Source of the DNA: Antedon mediterranea
Lineage: Eukaryota; Echinodermata; Crinoidea; Comatulida; Antedonidae
Reading direction: 5' to 3'
DNA: 64,000 nucleotides
NCBI RefSeq assembly: GCF_964355755.1
Contig: NC_092679.1
Span: 24,860,432 to 24,924,431, forward strand
A program made the translations under genes and the position numbers. Shown piece after piece: positions 11,708-22,346 of this stretch (positions are counted from its first letter, which is position 1; each line of letters begins with the position of its first letter). Under the pieces are notes generated by a model that had not been told where the DNA came from, made no database searches, and worked only from the letters and a program-made list of their open reading frames with translations.

Positions 11708-12306
11708 CAGGCGCGGATCCAAGGATGGATTTTTACTTTAGCGTTATTACCAAGAGTTGATTCCATTGTTAGTTAATAATTGCCACGATTCAACTCCTTA
11801 CGTACGTTAATATTTATTTCAAACATTTAACCACCAAACATGTGAATAATATGTGGTTAAAATATTGTATCTATCAATTATTATCAGCGCGTACTGGTTT
11901 TGATTACTACTACTTACTTACTACTGGTGTAGTGCGTATATATATAGGCTATATGGTACACATTGAACGCAAAACAAAACACTGTCGAAGAATCTGCTTG
12001 AAGAAAGATCAACAATCTGTGGTACACACAGAACACGCCAAAAATGTAATGTCATCTGTGTTTTTATTTATCAGCGAAAAATTACGATCGCTGATTTGCT
12101 GGGATTGTCATTCGCGGCCAATTAGAGGTGTCACTTATCATGAATTTTATGTGCGAGAGTACAATACCACTTTGACCATCTAGAGGTGTCATTTGCCAAA
12201 ATTTGCTTTGACACAGCCCCTACCATGGTGGGGGGACCATGGGGGAGGGTGAGGTTGTTGTTGTCAGGTCTGGACCCCATATTTTAACATATTGGATCCG
12301 CCCCTG
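11708..12306. mobile_element. hAT-like MITE, 0.6 kb
   Basis: The left end is CAGGCGCGGATCCAA and the right end, reversed, is CAGGGGCGGATCCAA. The element is flanked by ATGTA on both sides (11703-11707 and 12307-12311). A CAGGGGCGG start is typical of many hAT elements, and the 5-bp duplication would suit a hAT5-type group. An open frame of 113 codons at 11842-12183 has no recognisable domain and is probably chance. Confidence 0.75.
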
Positions 12307-12312
12307 ATGTAT

Positions 12313-12789
12313 TCCTATTCATATATAAATTATATAATATTGGCATTTTTTAAGCAGTTTGACAAAGATAGGCTTTCTAGGTTTTATACTTCTGGCTATT
12401 GCTTTGTTCCCAGTTTAATTATATATATGGCCTGCTGGGTATTGTAAGAATTAATGCTAATTATTCATGATGATCACAATTTGTTATAACATGAATTATA
12501 TATATAATATAATAGTATATACTGTATATAAATTAGTCATGTACATGAAGGTAATATGCATAAATAATGGTTTAAGTATCCTGAATAAGTAAATATGTCT
12601 ATAATAATCACTAGTAGATGGTAGTTAGAAAATATTGTCAATCAGAAGTACATACAAATGAAAACCGCCTAGATAATTGGCTGAAAATAAAACTCCTGAA
12701 TTTATAGTAAATTATTTAAAAAACAAAACTGTTTCATATGGAATTTTTATTTTTATACTTCATAAACAAATTTTTGTTTAACTATAAAT
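12313..12789. other. No feature recognised
   Basis: Very AT-rich spacer between the hAT-like MITE and the LINE insertion, with several 'atatataat' runs. No frame or repeat pair found. Confidence 0.5.
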
Positions 12790-13174
12790 ACATTTGTAGA
12801 TTAGTATAACGTATCGGTGTGATTCGTCGTATTAAGATGTATCTTCCTATGTATACTTTAAAAATGTTAGCAAATGCTTTAATTATTCCATTATTTGATT
12901 ATTGTTGCTGTGTTTGGTCCAATTGTAACATAAGTTTTTCAGATTCTCTTCAGGTTTTAATCAACAGATTAGGTAGAATATTGTTATCTGTAGACATGTA
13001 TACCCCTATTAATGATATCTTAAGTACTCTTGGATGGAGTAGACTTACAGAAAAATGGAATGAAAATATTCTTATAATGCTATTTAAATATTTAAAAGAA
13101 ATAGCTCCAAGATACTTAACAATATTATTTCAATTTACTGTAGATAACCAAAATAAATGCACCCGCTCCCAAAG

Positions 13175-14988
13175 CTAGGCTCGCACTGGCCGATCGCCAA
13201 GTCGCCATGGGCGAAAACGTTTCTAGATTGGCGAAAAATAAAACGGCTACTTTAGCCATTTTGGCGATGACATGATAAAATAGATAATTAAATAATCATT
13301 TTGGCGAAAGCATAAAGTCCAACTAAAAGGTCCATTTGTCGATCTCCAAGCATTTATTTTGTTCGTTATCACGTTGTTTACTTCAAGCTCCATTTTTCGT
13401 CAACTTGTTTCGTTGTACCAGGCGTCTCTTTGTTATTTCAAAAAGATGGAGATAGCAGAGTTAGACTGCACAGAGAGACAGACGTTACACGACACATGGA
13501 TGATGAAGTCTACCCAAACTATCACATGTTGTGCGCTGCACAAACCATCGACTACGTAGCCGACGGTCGGCTAATTACCGGGATTGTCTATTTTTCGATA
13601 GGGGTGTACTTTTCAGATTAAAAAGAAACATTATACTGTAGTATCTTCGATGAATGACGTCTTAATCTTATCGAAATCAAAAATGTATGCGTTATGCATT
13701 TTAGAGTCTTCCAATTTAATGTAGTTTCATATTTTAGCCTTAATAAACTTTCCTCGTGCGTCAGTGTAAACAAAACAACATGCGGGAAATGGTAGAGTCT
13801 AACGGGGATTTAGCTAAACACACACGTGCATCTGAGCGGGGCCGGCCGCCGGCTTCTGTGTTGTTGTGTAAATAAATAATAATCGGATAAATTTCTCGCC
13901 CTGACAGAAACGCTTCGGCGCAGCCTTGAGGGATGGAAAGACGTGTACTCTGTGCTTTGCCTATATTATCTTACGTTTAACAACGATACGAGTGTTCGTT
14001 TGCTAGGAATTTTCCTCAATATTTTTAGCATACGATATACCGTTGCGTTGTTGTACATAATTTTGTAGGCCTAGGCGCGCCGGCGGTTCTGTACTTTCGC
14101 ACCTCTTGAGCATACCCAATTTAAAAACATTAACCCGCTGCGCGGCGGCGATTCTGAGTGATTCTGGGACACGATTTTCGCCTGGTACGCCATGGAAGCC
14201 GTCACACGCGAACATGACCAGCCAAGCGTAAAAAACAAAAGTAACATAGCGTTCAGGGGATTTCAGAAAACTGTAAAATGTTTCTTATTAAATTGATAAC
14301 TGTATAAATGCTGTATGATTAAAAACAATTTGAACAATTGTTTTGATCATGTAAAAAAACAAAACAAAAAAAATATTTTTTTTAATCATACAGTGATTTA
14401 GGCATGGTTCTTTATCTCAATGCCTTACAAAAATGTTCAGGGAACAGTGTATAGACCTGTTATTATTTATTTTATTCATTTCGGCAATAAACATAAAATA
14501 ATATTTACAAAAAAAAAACATAGAAATATATATATCAAACATATATATATATATATATATACACGTTTCAAATTAATTAATTAAATTTCAGTATATCACC
14601 GGGCGGTTTAGGATTAATGTTCATTGCCTGATGTGTTTATATATATATATATATATAAATCCAAAGGCAAATTACTGAAAAAAATGACAATGCTGTGGGT
14701 ATCAGTGGCTGGATCTCAATGGAGATACAAAAATAAAAAGCGAAAAGCTAAATCAAGACGATAATCATATATATATATATATATATGTTGACATAGATAA
14801 ATTGACTAAAATGTTTTTACCACTATATTTCACAAATTTTAAATTTTGGCTATAAAAACCGATTCATTTGGCTAAATAAAAAAATTTGACTTTAGCCATT
14901 TTGGCTATAGATAAACTGATTTGACTAAAAAAAATATTTTGACTTTCGCCAAATGGCTAAACAAAATGAAATGTTAGTGCTACCCCAG
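13175..14988. mobile_element. DNA transposon family G, copy 1 (inserted in LINE)
   Basis: The left end is CTAGGCTCGCACTGGCCGAT. The right end, reversed, contains GTAGCACTAACA. CAAAG flanks both sides (13170-13174 and 14989-14993). Removing the element and one CAAAG restores the LINE reading frame, so the borders are well fixed. The subterminal regions are full of 'ttggcgaaa', 'ttttagccattttggc' and similar near-palindromic words, as in copy 2 (34398-36143). The termini are more decayed than in copy 2, so this copy is older. No transposase is encoded. The 5-6 bp duplication suggests a hAT5/hAT6-like group, by inference. It carries a Penelope-like fragment (14592-14770) and several (TA)n runs. 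Confidence 0.85.
14592..14786. mobile_element. Penelope-like dispersed repeat D, copy 1 (partial)
   Basis: The order is: (TA)n run, 'tatatcaccgggcggttta', (TA)n run, 'aaatccaaaggcaaattac', 'gctgtgggtatcagtggctg', 'aaaagcgaaaagctaaatca', then another (TA)n run. The same order occurs at 47885-48150 and, shortened, at 50755-50956. This copy stops before the segment with the ribozyme-like core. Association with (TA)n and that core in copy 2 suggest a Penelope-like retroelement terminal repeat; this is inference. Confidence 0.6.
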
Positions 14989-15399
14989 CAAAGTAATAAT
15001 GACTTATCTATTCCATTATGAAATAACTCTCAGGGTAAAAGAACTTTTGTTTATAGATCAACTAAATTATGGAATTCTCTACCAAATAACATAAAATCAG
15101 AACTGCATAATATGTCTTTGGCAACTTTTAAATCTTCACTATAGAAAACATATATGTATTAACCTTTTTGCCTTCACAATAGTTTTATATCTGTTTTCTT
15201 TCCTTTTGTTTTTCTTTTTATTTTATTTTTGTTGTAAATATGTTTACTGAACCACTTTGGAAATCAGTACATTTGTATTGAAAGTGTATTTCAGTTTAAA
15301 GAAAGAAGAAATAAATAAATAAATAAATATAACATTTGTAGATAAATATAATGTTACCAAGAATGGATTTATCTTGCGTATTTGTCTTCTTTTTAATAA

Positions 15400-15583
15400 T
15401 TGTGTTGTTAAAGATAATTCTATTGATCTCTTTTTTGACCGTTATAATTGTTTTTGTAATAAAATTAGTAAGATTGTATAACTTTGTTTTGTATAGGCCT
15501 TTAAATTATATATTTATATTTTATTCCATTCTGTAAGTGGCGGGTTTCCTGCTGTTGAATGAGATTGTAAATAAATAAATAAA
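15400..15583 (+). mobile_element. LINE 3' tail, second family
   Basis: A T-rich untranslated stretch ends 'tgagattgtaaataaataaa', a typical LINE 3' end with a (taaa)n tail. The body differs from the two other LINE tails here. A Helitron (15584-16274) landed in the (taaa)n tail, whose units continue on the far side at about 16273-16286. Confidence 0.45.
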
Positions 15584-16274
15584 CTAGAAAGCCACTCCGA
15601 GAGGGCATACCTCCGCCTACTGTAAAATTCTCCTACATAAAATTTCTCCGGTAAAAAAAAAATATATATATATTTGTGTGTGTCTTAATGCTGTTTGTGA
15701 TTTAGGCTAATTTCATTACAAGCATTTGTATGCGCGGGTTTGGTGTAATGGTTATGTAACAAGCCTTTCAATTAACAATAGCTTCAGTCGACTAACAATA
15801 GAACAGCAACGCGAAAATCAAACGAGTGAATTTGAAAAGAAATAGGTTTTTTAAACTATTCGCATCAAAAAACGTGCACATTAAATCAAATTATGTTTTA
15901 AAATTACAAATCGCAAATTATAACTCTTGCCTCTTGTTAAAAAATGAAGTTTTTTGGACAAGTAGTTCTCGAGAAAATGCAATTTCAGTTTACTTGTTAC
16001 TTTAAGACTGCTCGCCGGCTTTTGAAAAATTCTGTCCTATCTTTTAACACTAGCTGGTCTAAAAAAGTATACTAAAAAGTGGTCCAGAATTGGGACTGTG
16101 GTCCCAAATGGTCCCAAAATTTAATGGAATGGTCCTTGACCACATATCTATATGTCTATTCATTTTGGTAAAGATCTTGTAATTACTTTTTGAGTAATCC
16201 TGCTAACAAACAAACAAACAAACAAACAAACAAACACACGCTACCGATTACATATACCTCCTTGGCGGAGGTAA
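15584..16274 (-). mobile_element. Helitron family A, copy 1
   Basis: Read on the minus strand, the element ends with a short hairpin just before CTAG (15584-15587 on plus), the standard Helitron 3' signature. Its 5' end has the hairpin ACCTCC-ttggc-GGAGGT (16256-16272). Between them lie a (CAAA)n run (16207-16233), 'tactcaaaaagtaattacaa' and 'cttttgaaaaattctgtcct' (or their reverse complements), all shared with copies at 51804 and 60229. There is no target duplication, as expected for rolling-circle insertion. At about 690 bp without a Rep/helicase gene it is non-autonomous. Confidence 0.85.
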
Positions 16275-16390
16275 ATAAATAAATAACCACATATCAACCA
16301 TATAAAAAACCGACTGATTGACAGAGTTATGTGCATGTCGTCTCACCTATTTCTTTCCCTCTTTCATAAAAGTTCATCATAGTCAAAATA

Positions 16391-17242
16391 GAGTGTTGCC
16401 AAAGTGCGAGTCAACGAGGCACGCATAATACACGCAATCCACGCAATGCATGCAATCAAAGATTATATTCTTTGATGCAATCAACGGAAAAAATACCAAC
16501 AGCGAGCGAGCCTTCGAATAATAATAAGTTTTCGTTAATATTTGTGTACAATTCATAAACATTTATGAATCACTTACCGTTAATGTAATTATGTTAACAA
16601 TTTCGAATATCCAAATGCGACTTCGATGTTTACAGTTAGTTTTAGGTGGTGCCTGGTCACCGTCTAAGAAGCCTAGCTAGCTAGCCTAGGCCCTATCTAT
16701 ATAGTATACTGTAGCCCGCCCGCCGGGGAGTAGAGACGGCTATTCGCTGTATGCCTAGTACGCTCTAGCTTCCCTTAGTTTCTGTGTTTTGTTTGTTTGT
16801 AACTGGTTTTTGGCAATAAATAATAATAATAATAATAAATAATATCAACGCTGTCAGTGGACGAAATACAGTTATAGATTACAGATATTTTAAATCTAAG
16901 TCTTGTGAAACGTATTTTTTTCAACAAAATATCATCTAGTAGGAAGCCCTATATTGTATTAGGGGCTAGACTACTAGGCCTGGGCTGTGTGGTGGGCTGT
17001 GTGGTGGGCCGGCGGGGGACATTTTGAAAAAAAATAACTACAAGCGAGACCAACAAGAAGGGAGCAGCAGGCAGGCTTGACTTTATTTTAGTAGTAGTAG
17101 GCCTACTAGTAGGGTATGTTTAGAACAACATAACATAAAATAATGATTTTATTTTATAATTCTCCTCTCTAATGTTTCATATGAACATACTAGATTATAT
17201 TAAATTATTTAATATGTTTTATGGTGCCTCGCACTTTTGGTA
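16391..17242. mobile_element. Short TIR transposon related to the 4440-6469 element
   Basis: The left end GAGTGTTGCCAAAGTGCGAG matches the left end at 4440 in all but a base or two. The right end 'gcctcgcacttttggtac' is the inverted counterpart. It is about 850 bp and non-coding, with an (ata)n run near 16820. A clear target duplication was not seen, so the exact borders are uncertain by a few bases. Confidence 0.6.
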
Positions 17243-17254
17243 CAATAGTGCAGC

Positions 17255-17334
17255 TACACTTCGTACTGACTCGCTTGAATTGCAATTAACATGGTCACTT
17301 CGTACTGACTCGCTTGAATTGCAATTAACATGGT
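17255..17334. repeat. 39-bp tandem duplication
   Basis: Two copies of a unit starting 'acttcgtactgactcgcttg' and ending 'aattaacatggtc' lie head to tail. The open frames across it repeat the same 13 residues and are not convincing as genes. Confidence 0.85.
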
Positions 17335-17635
17335 CACGTGGGCCGTTGACTCCACTGACTCCAATGAATCCATGGCTTGCAGTTGGTCAATACCCTCAAA
17401 ATAGCATGTGCAGATTTTCTTCCAAGTTTCAATATGTTCTTGCTCAGACAATTCTTATTTTTATTTTGATGATGTCATTATGTTAAAAATTAGAATAATT
17501 GATGGTCCTGTAATTTCATTTCAATTCAATCGATTAAAATGACCTTAAAATTCACTCTAATGACCGCCAATTAATTGTTCAGCTCAGATTGCAACCCCCT
17601 CCTCCGCTCTCTCAAGCCAATTTATTAATTTGTTT

Positions 17636-17850
17636 TGTCACACCAAAATCAGTCCGGGCCAAAATCGGTCCGGCGGACCAGTTTTGGCTGCCAAAATCAG
17701 TCCGGGGGACCATTTATGGCTGCCAAAACCTGTCCGGCCGGACCAATTTTGGCCGCCAAAACTGGTCCGGCCTGGATAAAATCGGTCCGGGCAGTAGGAC
17801 TGTTTTTGGCCGCCAAATATGGTCCGGTCTTACAAATATATGGTGCGCAA
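17636..17850. repeat. GTCCGG / TTTTGGC-GCCAAAA motif cluster, left
   Basis: About eight 'gtccgg' or 'ccggac' words alternate with 'ttttggcngccaaaa' words over 200 bp, giving many overlapping small hairpins. An inverted, shorter cluster occurs at 24309-24383. The outer starts match: 'tgtcac' here and, reversed, 'tgtcac' at the right cluster. The two may be the subterminal repeats of one old DNA transposon that received the Helitron array; this is inference. Confidence 0.5.
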
Positions 17851-18155
17851 AATGAGTCATAATGTATATATCATTAAAAAAAGGTCATTATATTGAAAAC
17901 TACGGGGTTTTATTTGTTATTTTAATATTATAAATTAAGCCTGTTTTTGTTATTATCATTATTAGTAGTAACTCATCAATAATTAGTACTAATTGTTAGG
18001 CTTTTTGTATACAATATGTATCTCTGCCTGTTTTTAATCCATTTTGTTCTTTTTTAACATCTTCGTTTCCCCATGATGTTAAAAACAATTTAATTTATTA
18101 ATTATTTATGGTTAATCAATCAATATATCAATTCAATACAATTATTATAAAACAA

Positions 18156-19311
18156 CTAGACTTGAACTCGTCACTTCGGACGAGTTAGGTTATCCGCAGC
18201 GCAAAGGCCACGTCACCAAAGGCCACGGCACATCATACGTTAGAATATTGCGCAAATAAAAACGATTATGCCATTGAAACAATTTCATTGTGCTCTCTAT
18301 TTTGTGTCCCGTCTAAGTATATACAGTATACACTATATCCTGTATACGTACTACATACAGTGCAGAATAGGTGAAAATAAGTGACTAAAGTTATTGACGC
18401 TTTTGAACATGATGACGTCATCACAATTTTACAAATGGCAAATCATGTGAAAGATAATTGATGGACTTAGACAATATAAAGAAATGGGGGAAATTGAAGA
18501 CGGATAAGTAGAGATGCGCTCTATTAAATTCGACGAGCTATGACGAAAGAGAAAAAAATCCTATATTTTATATTCGGGTGGCCATACGATGACGTCACAA
18601 TGTCCGGTTAGCCATATCAATGCATGATTCGAGAAATAAAACTCACCTATTTCCAGAATATGTAATTTAAAAAAAGTTCACCATGTAGTTTAGAATTTAT
18701 GACTGTTTAAAAAAAGGTCTAATTTTGACGAATTTTTCAAGTTTTTCATAAAAAACGGGCGCAAATTATCCAATTCTACGTGCTCGTGTGACGTGATTTT
18801 AAGTCGAAATTGATTGAAAATTGATAAATTTACTAGAAAAGGCTGAAAAAACAAAAATCAAGCAAAAAAAAGATGTTTTTGCGCTACGTGCGCACGCGCG
18901 CGTACAAAATTTGCGCACGCGTGGGAAATTTTGAAATGCTCAAAATGACATGAAACGCGTAGAAAGTTGATTAGAAATGAATTTAGCGCATTTTGAAATT
19001 TTGAACGCGCATGCGCGCGTAACTTTATGTAAAACATGCCATTTTTAATCCACAGAAAGTTTGCGCATGCTTTGATTTAAATTTTCACAAAGTTTCAATA
19101 CAAGATGACTTTTGGTTTTTAATCTATGATCAATCATTGAAATTCATAAAATCACGCGTAACTTACGCTGCGCAACTCTGAAATCGCCGAAAAGCTTGGC
19201 TGCACATCTACAGCTACAGGTTAATTTTATGACAAAGTTATACAATCTTATGTTGGCCAGTATTAGAGATACGCTGCGAACAAAATTCGTGGAAAGAAAG
19301 AAGATTAAAGA
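18156..19311 (-). mobile_element. Helitron family C, array copy 1 (short form)
   Basis: On the minus strand the element ends with hairpin AACTCGTC-ccga-gtgacgagtt-like sequence and CTAG (18156-18159 on plus). The body carries repeated 'gatgacgtca' words, a run of alternating 'gcgcacgcgcgcgta' and an end 'ggaaagaaagaag'. At 1.16 kb it lacks a block of about 0.4 kb present in copies 2-4 and resembles the copy at 62102-63253. It abuts copy 2 directly and has no 5' hairpin of its own. No protein is encoded. Confidence 0.85.
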
Positions 19312-20816
19312 CTAGACATGTAACTCGTCACTTTGACGAGTTTGGTTATCCGCCGCGCAAGTGGTGCAACATTAACATTAAGGGGATAGGTTGAGGACAA
19401 AAGGAAGTGTTCACGTTGGCATTATGACCTGAACTGAAGAATATGATATGTTACAGTGCAGAATAGGTGAAATTACGGGACCCGCTATTTATTGCAATTT
19501 TTAACATGTTGACGGTTTTAAAATGAAACGGGAAGGTAGCAATTCCGAAAGGAAATTATCTCAGCAACAACGTATTAGCGTGTAGAAGAAATTTGAATAC
19601 GTGAAATATTGATGCGCGCTCTTTTAAATGTAATGAATTATGACGCAAAAGATGAAAATACGACCTTTTTTATTTAACTGGCCATATGATGACGTCACAA
19701 CATCCGATTGGCAACATTTTTACATAATTTCGTATCTACAATCCAATAGCTTCCAGAAAAAGTTTTAATCGTGATTATCAAGTTTTATTCTTACGAGCTA
19801 TAACAGATTAAAATTTACTGTAAAGATGAAATTGATGCCACACGTGATTAAAATTTTTAGGCATGATGACGTCAAAAAAATTAAAATATTTTTAACTCAT
19901 GCGAAAGATACTTGATTGACCTAGACAAAATCAAAATCGGGGTGAAAATGGAAAACGGATAAGTGGAGATGCGCTCTATTCAATGTGATGAGCTATGACG
20001 AAAGATACAAAAATCCTAAATTTTATATTCGCGTGGCCATACGATGACGTCACAATGTCCGGTTAGCCATATTAATACCTGATCCGATATCTAAAATTCA
20101 TCTACTTCCAGAATATGCCATCCACAAAAAGTTGACCGTCTAGTTTAGAAATTACGACTGTTTAAAAAAAGGCATATTTTAACCGAATTTTTTAACCTTT
20201 TCATAAAAAACGCGCGCAAATTGTCCAATTCGACGTGCTCGTATGACGTATCTTTAAGTCGAAATTGTTTAAAATTTGGTAAAATTACTAGAAAAGGCTG
20301 AAAAAATATAAATCACGCGAAAAAAGTACGTTTTCAATACTACGTGCGCACCGCACACGTAAAAATGTGCGCACGCGTGGGAATTTTTGACATGCTTAAA
20401 ACGACATGAAACGCGTAGAAAGTTGATTATAAATTAATTTTGCGCATTTTGAAATTTTAAATGCGCGTGCGCGCGTAACTTTGTGTAAAACACGCAATTT
20501 TTTTTCAACAGAAATTAAGCGCATGATATAAATTAAACTTTTGCAAAGTTTCAAGTTGAAATGTTATTTGGTTGTCGAGCTATGTTAAATACGACAAAAT
20601 CGTTAAATCGCGCGTAAGTCACGTTGCGCAATTGTAAAAGTCATGAAAAGCTTCGCTTGACGACGTTACGTAAATGTCAATATGTTAAGATAGTTACCGA
20701 AATGTTATGTTTGCGAGTTTTAGAGAAAAGCGTTACACAAAAATCATACAGGTTGATTTCGTACAATCACAAGAGGTTATCCTGCAACTTCGTTGCGGAT
20801 AACCAAAAAAAAAAAA
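19312..20816 (-). mobile_element. Helitron family C, array copy 2 (long form)
   Basis: The 3' end on the minus strand is CTAG (19312-19315 on plus) with the adjacent hairpin AACTCGTC...GACGAGTT. The 5' end is the hairpin GGTTATCC...GGATAACC at 20775-20804, followed by an A-run. At 1.5 kb it holds three or more TGACGTCA words. Same orientation as its neighbours, head to tail. Confidence 0.88.
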
Positions 20817-22346
20817 CTAGACATGTAACTCGTCACTTTGACGAGTTAGTTATCCGCACGACAAAGGCCACGTGCACGTCATACGTTAGAATATTGCACA
20901 CAGAAAAAGATTATGGCAATATGACCTGAACTGAAGAATATGATATGTTGTTATTGCTGAATTCTGTTATTTTTTGTCATATATAGTATATACAATATAA
21001 TCTGTATACATATTACATACAGTGTAGAATAGGTGAAATGACTGGACCCGCCATTTATTCCAATTTTTAACATGGCGACGGTATCAAAATGAAACACTAA
21101 GATAGCAATTTCGGAAGGAAATTATCTCGGCAACAACATATTAACGTGTAGAAGAAATTTAAATACGTAAAATATTGATGCGCGCTCTTTTAAATGTGAT
21201 GAATTATGACGCAAAAGATGAAAATACGACTTTTTTTATTTAACTGGTCATATGATGACGTCACAACATCCGATTGGGAAAATGTTTACATAAATTCGTA
21301 TCTACAATCCAATAGCTTCCAGAAAACGTTTTAATCATGATTATCACGTTTTATTCTGACGAGCTATAACAGATTAAAATTTACTGTAAAGACGAAAATA
21401 AGTGACCCACGTTATTTACATTTTTAGACATGATGACGTCATAAAAATTAAAATATTTTTAACTCATACGAAAGATAGTTGATTGACCTAGATAATATAA
21501 AAATCGGGGTAAAAATGGAAAACAGATAATTGGAGATGCGCTCTATTAAATGTCATGCGCTATGATGAAAGATACAAAAACCCTATATTTTATATTCGCA
21601 TGGCCATACGGTGACGTCACAATGTTCGGTTAGCCATATTAATGCATGATCCAAAATCTACAACTCATCAACTTTCAGAATATGCAAAAAAAATTACTTT
21701 CACCGTTTAGTTTAGGAACTACGACTGTTTAAAAAAGGGCATAATTTTGACAAATTTTGACAATTTTTTGAACTTTTTCATCAAAAATGCACGTAAATTA
21801 TCCAATTCAACGTGCCCGTATGACGTAATTTTAAGTCGAAATTGTTCAAAAGTTGGTAAAATTACTAGAAAAGGCTGGAAAAACATAAATCACGCGAAAA
21901 AAAATTGTTTTCAACGCTACGTGCGTACCGCGCGCGTAAAAATTTGAGCGCACGTGGGAATTTTTTACATGCTCTAAATGACATGAAACGCGTAGAAAGT
22001 TGATTAGATATTGATTTTTCGCATTTTGAAATTTTAAACGCGCGTGCACGCGTAACTTCGTGTGAAACATGCCAATTTTTTTTCACATTCAGTTAGCGCA
22101 AGATATCAATTAAACTTTTGTTAAGTTTCAATTTAAATTGCTATATGGTTTTCAATCTATGTTAAATAGGCGAAATTCGTAAAAATGCGCGTAAGTCATG
22201 TTGCGCAACTCTGACGTCATTCAAAAATAGGAGGTGCACAACTTCACCTGAATGATCTCATGCTGACAAAGTTATAACATGTTATGTTTACACGTTTTTG
22301 AGATACGCGAGACACAAAAATAGAGGAGAAAGAAAGAAAAAAAAAA
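20817..22346 (-). mobile_element. Helitron family C, array copy 3 (long form)
   Basis: CTAG at 20817-20820 (plus view) and the same 3' hairpin mark the 3' end. The body follows copy 2 block by block. The 5' hairpin is lost and copy 4 begins right after an A-rich run. At 1.53 kb, non-coding; small open frames here are not genes. Confidence 0.86.

Larger units (their letters stand above)
12813..15331 (+). pseudogene. LINE (CR1/L2-like) 3' fragment, split by a DNA transposon
   Basis: The fragment encodes the region downstream of the reverse transcriptase core: 'IRRIKMYLPMYTLKML', then 'PLFDYCCCVW', and a C-terminal part to residue S at the Q-S junction near 13172. Translation resumes after the inserted transposon at 14994 with 'NNDLSIPL' and, past a premature TGA at 15019-15021, 'RTFVYRSTKLWNSLP', ending at TAG 15142-15144. 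A 3' untranslated tail ends in (taaa)n near 15330. The sequence 'acatttgtagat' plus about 10 diverged bases occurs just before (12790) and just after (15332) the element. This is an imperfect target duplication of about 22 bp, showing true retrotransposition of a 5'-truncated copy. Endonuclease and the YADD core are missing. Confidence 0.85.

Noticed and set aside
11842-12183. 113-codon open frame
   Set aside because: It lies wholly inside a hAT-like MITE with clear TIRs, and has no recognisable domain.
15351-15536. 61-codon hydrophobic open frame
   Set aside because: It falls in a T-rich LINE 3' tail; hydrophobicity follows from T-rich codons.
17589-17862. Two overlapping open frames of 75-88 codons
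   Set aside because: They run through the GTCCGG motif cluster in two frames at once; no domain, biased composition.
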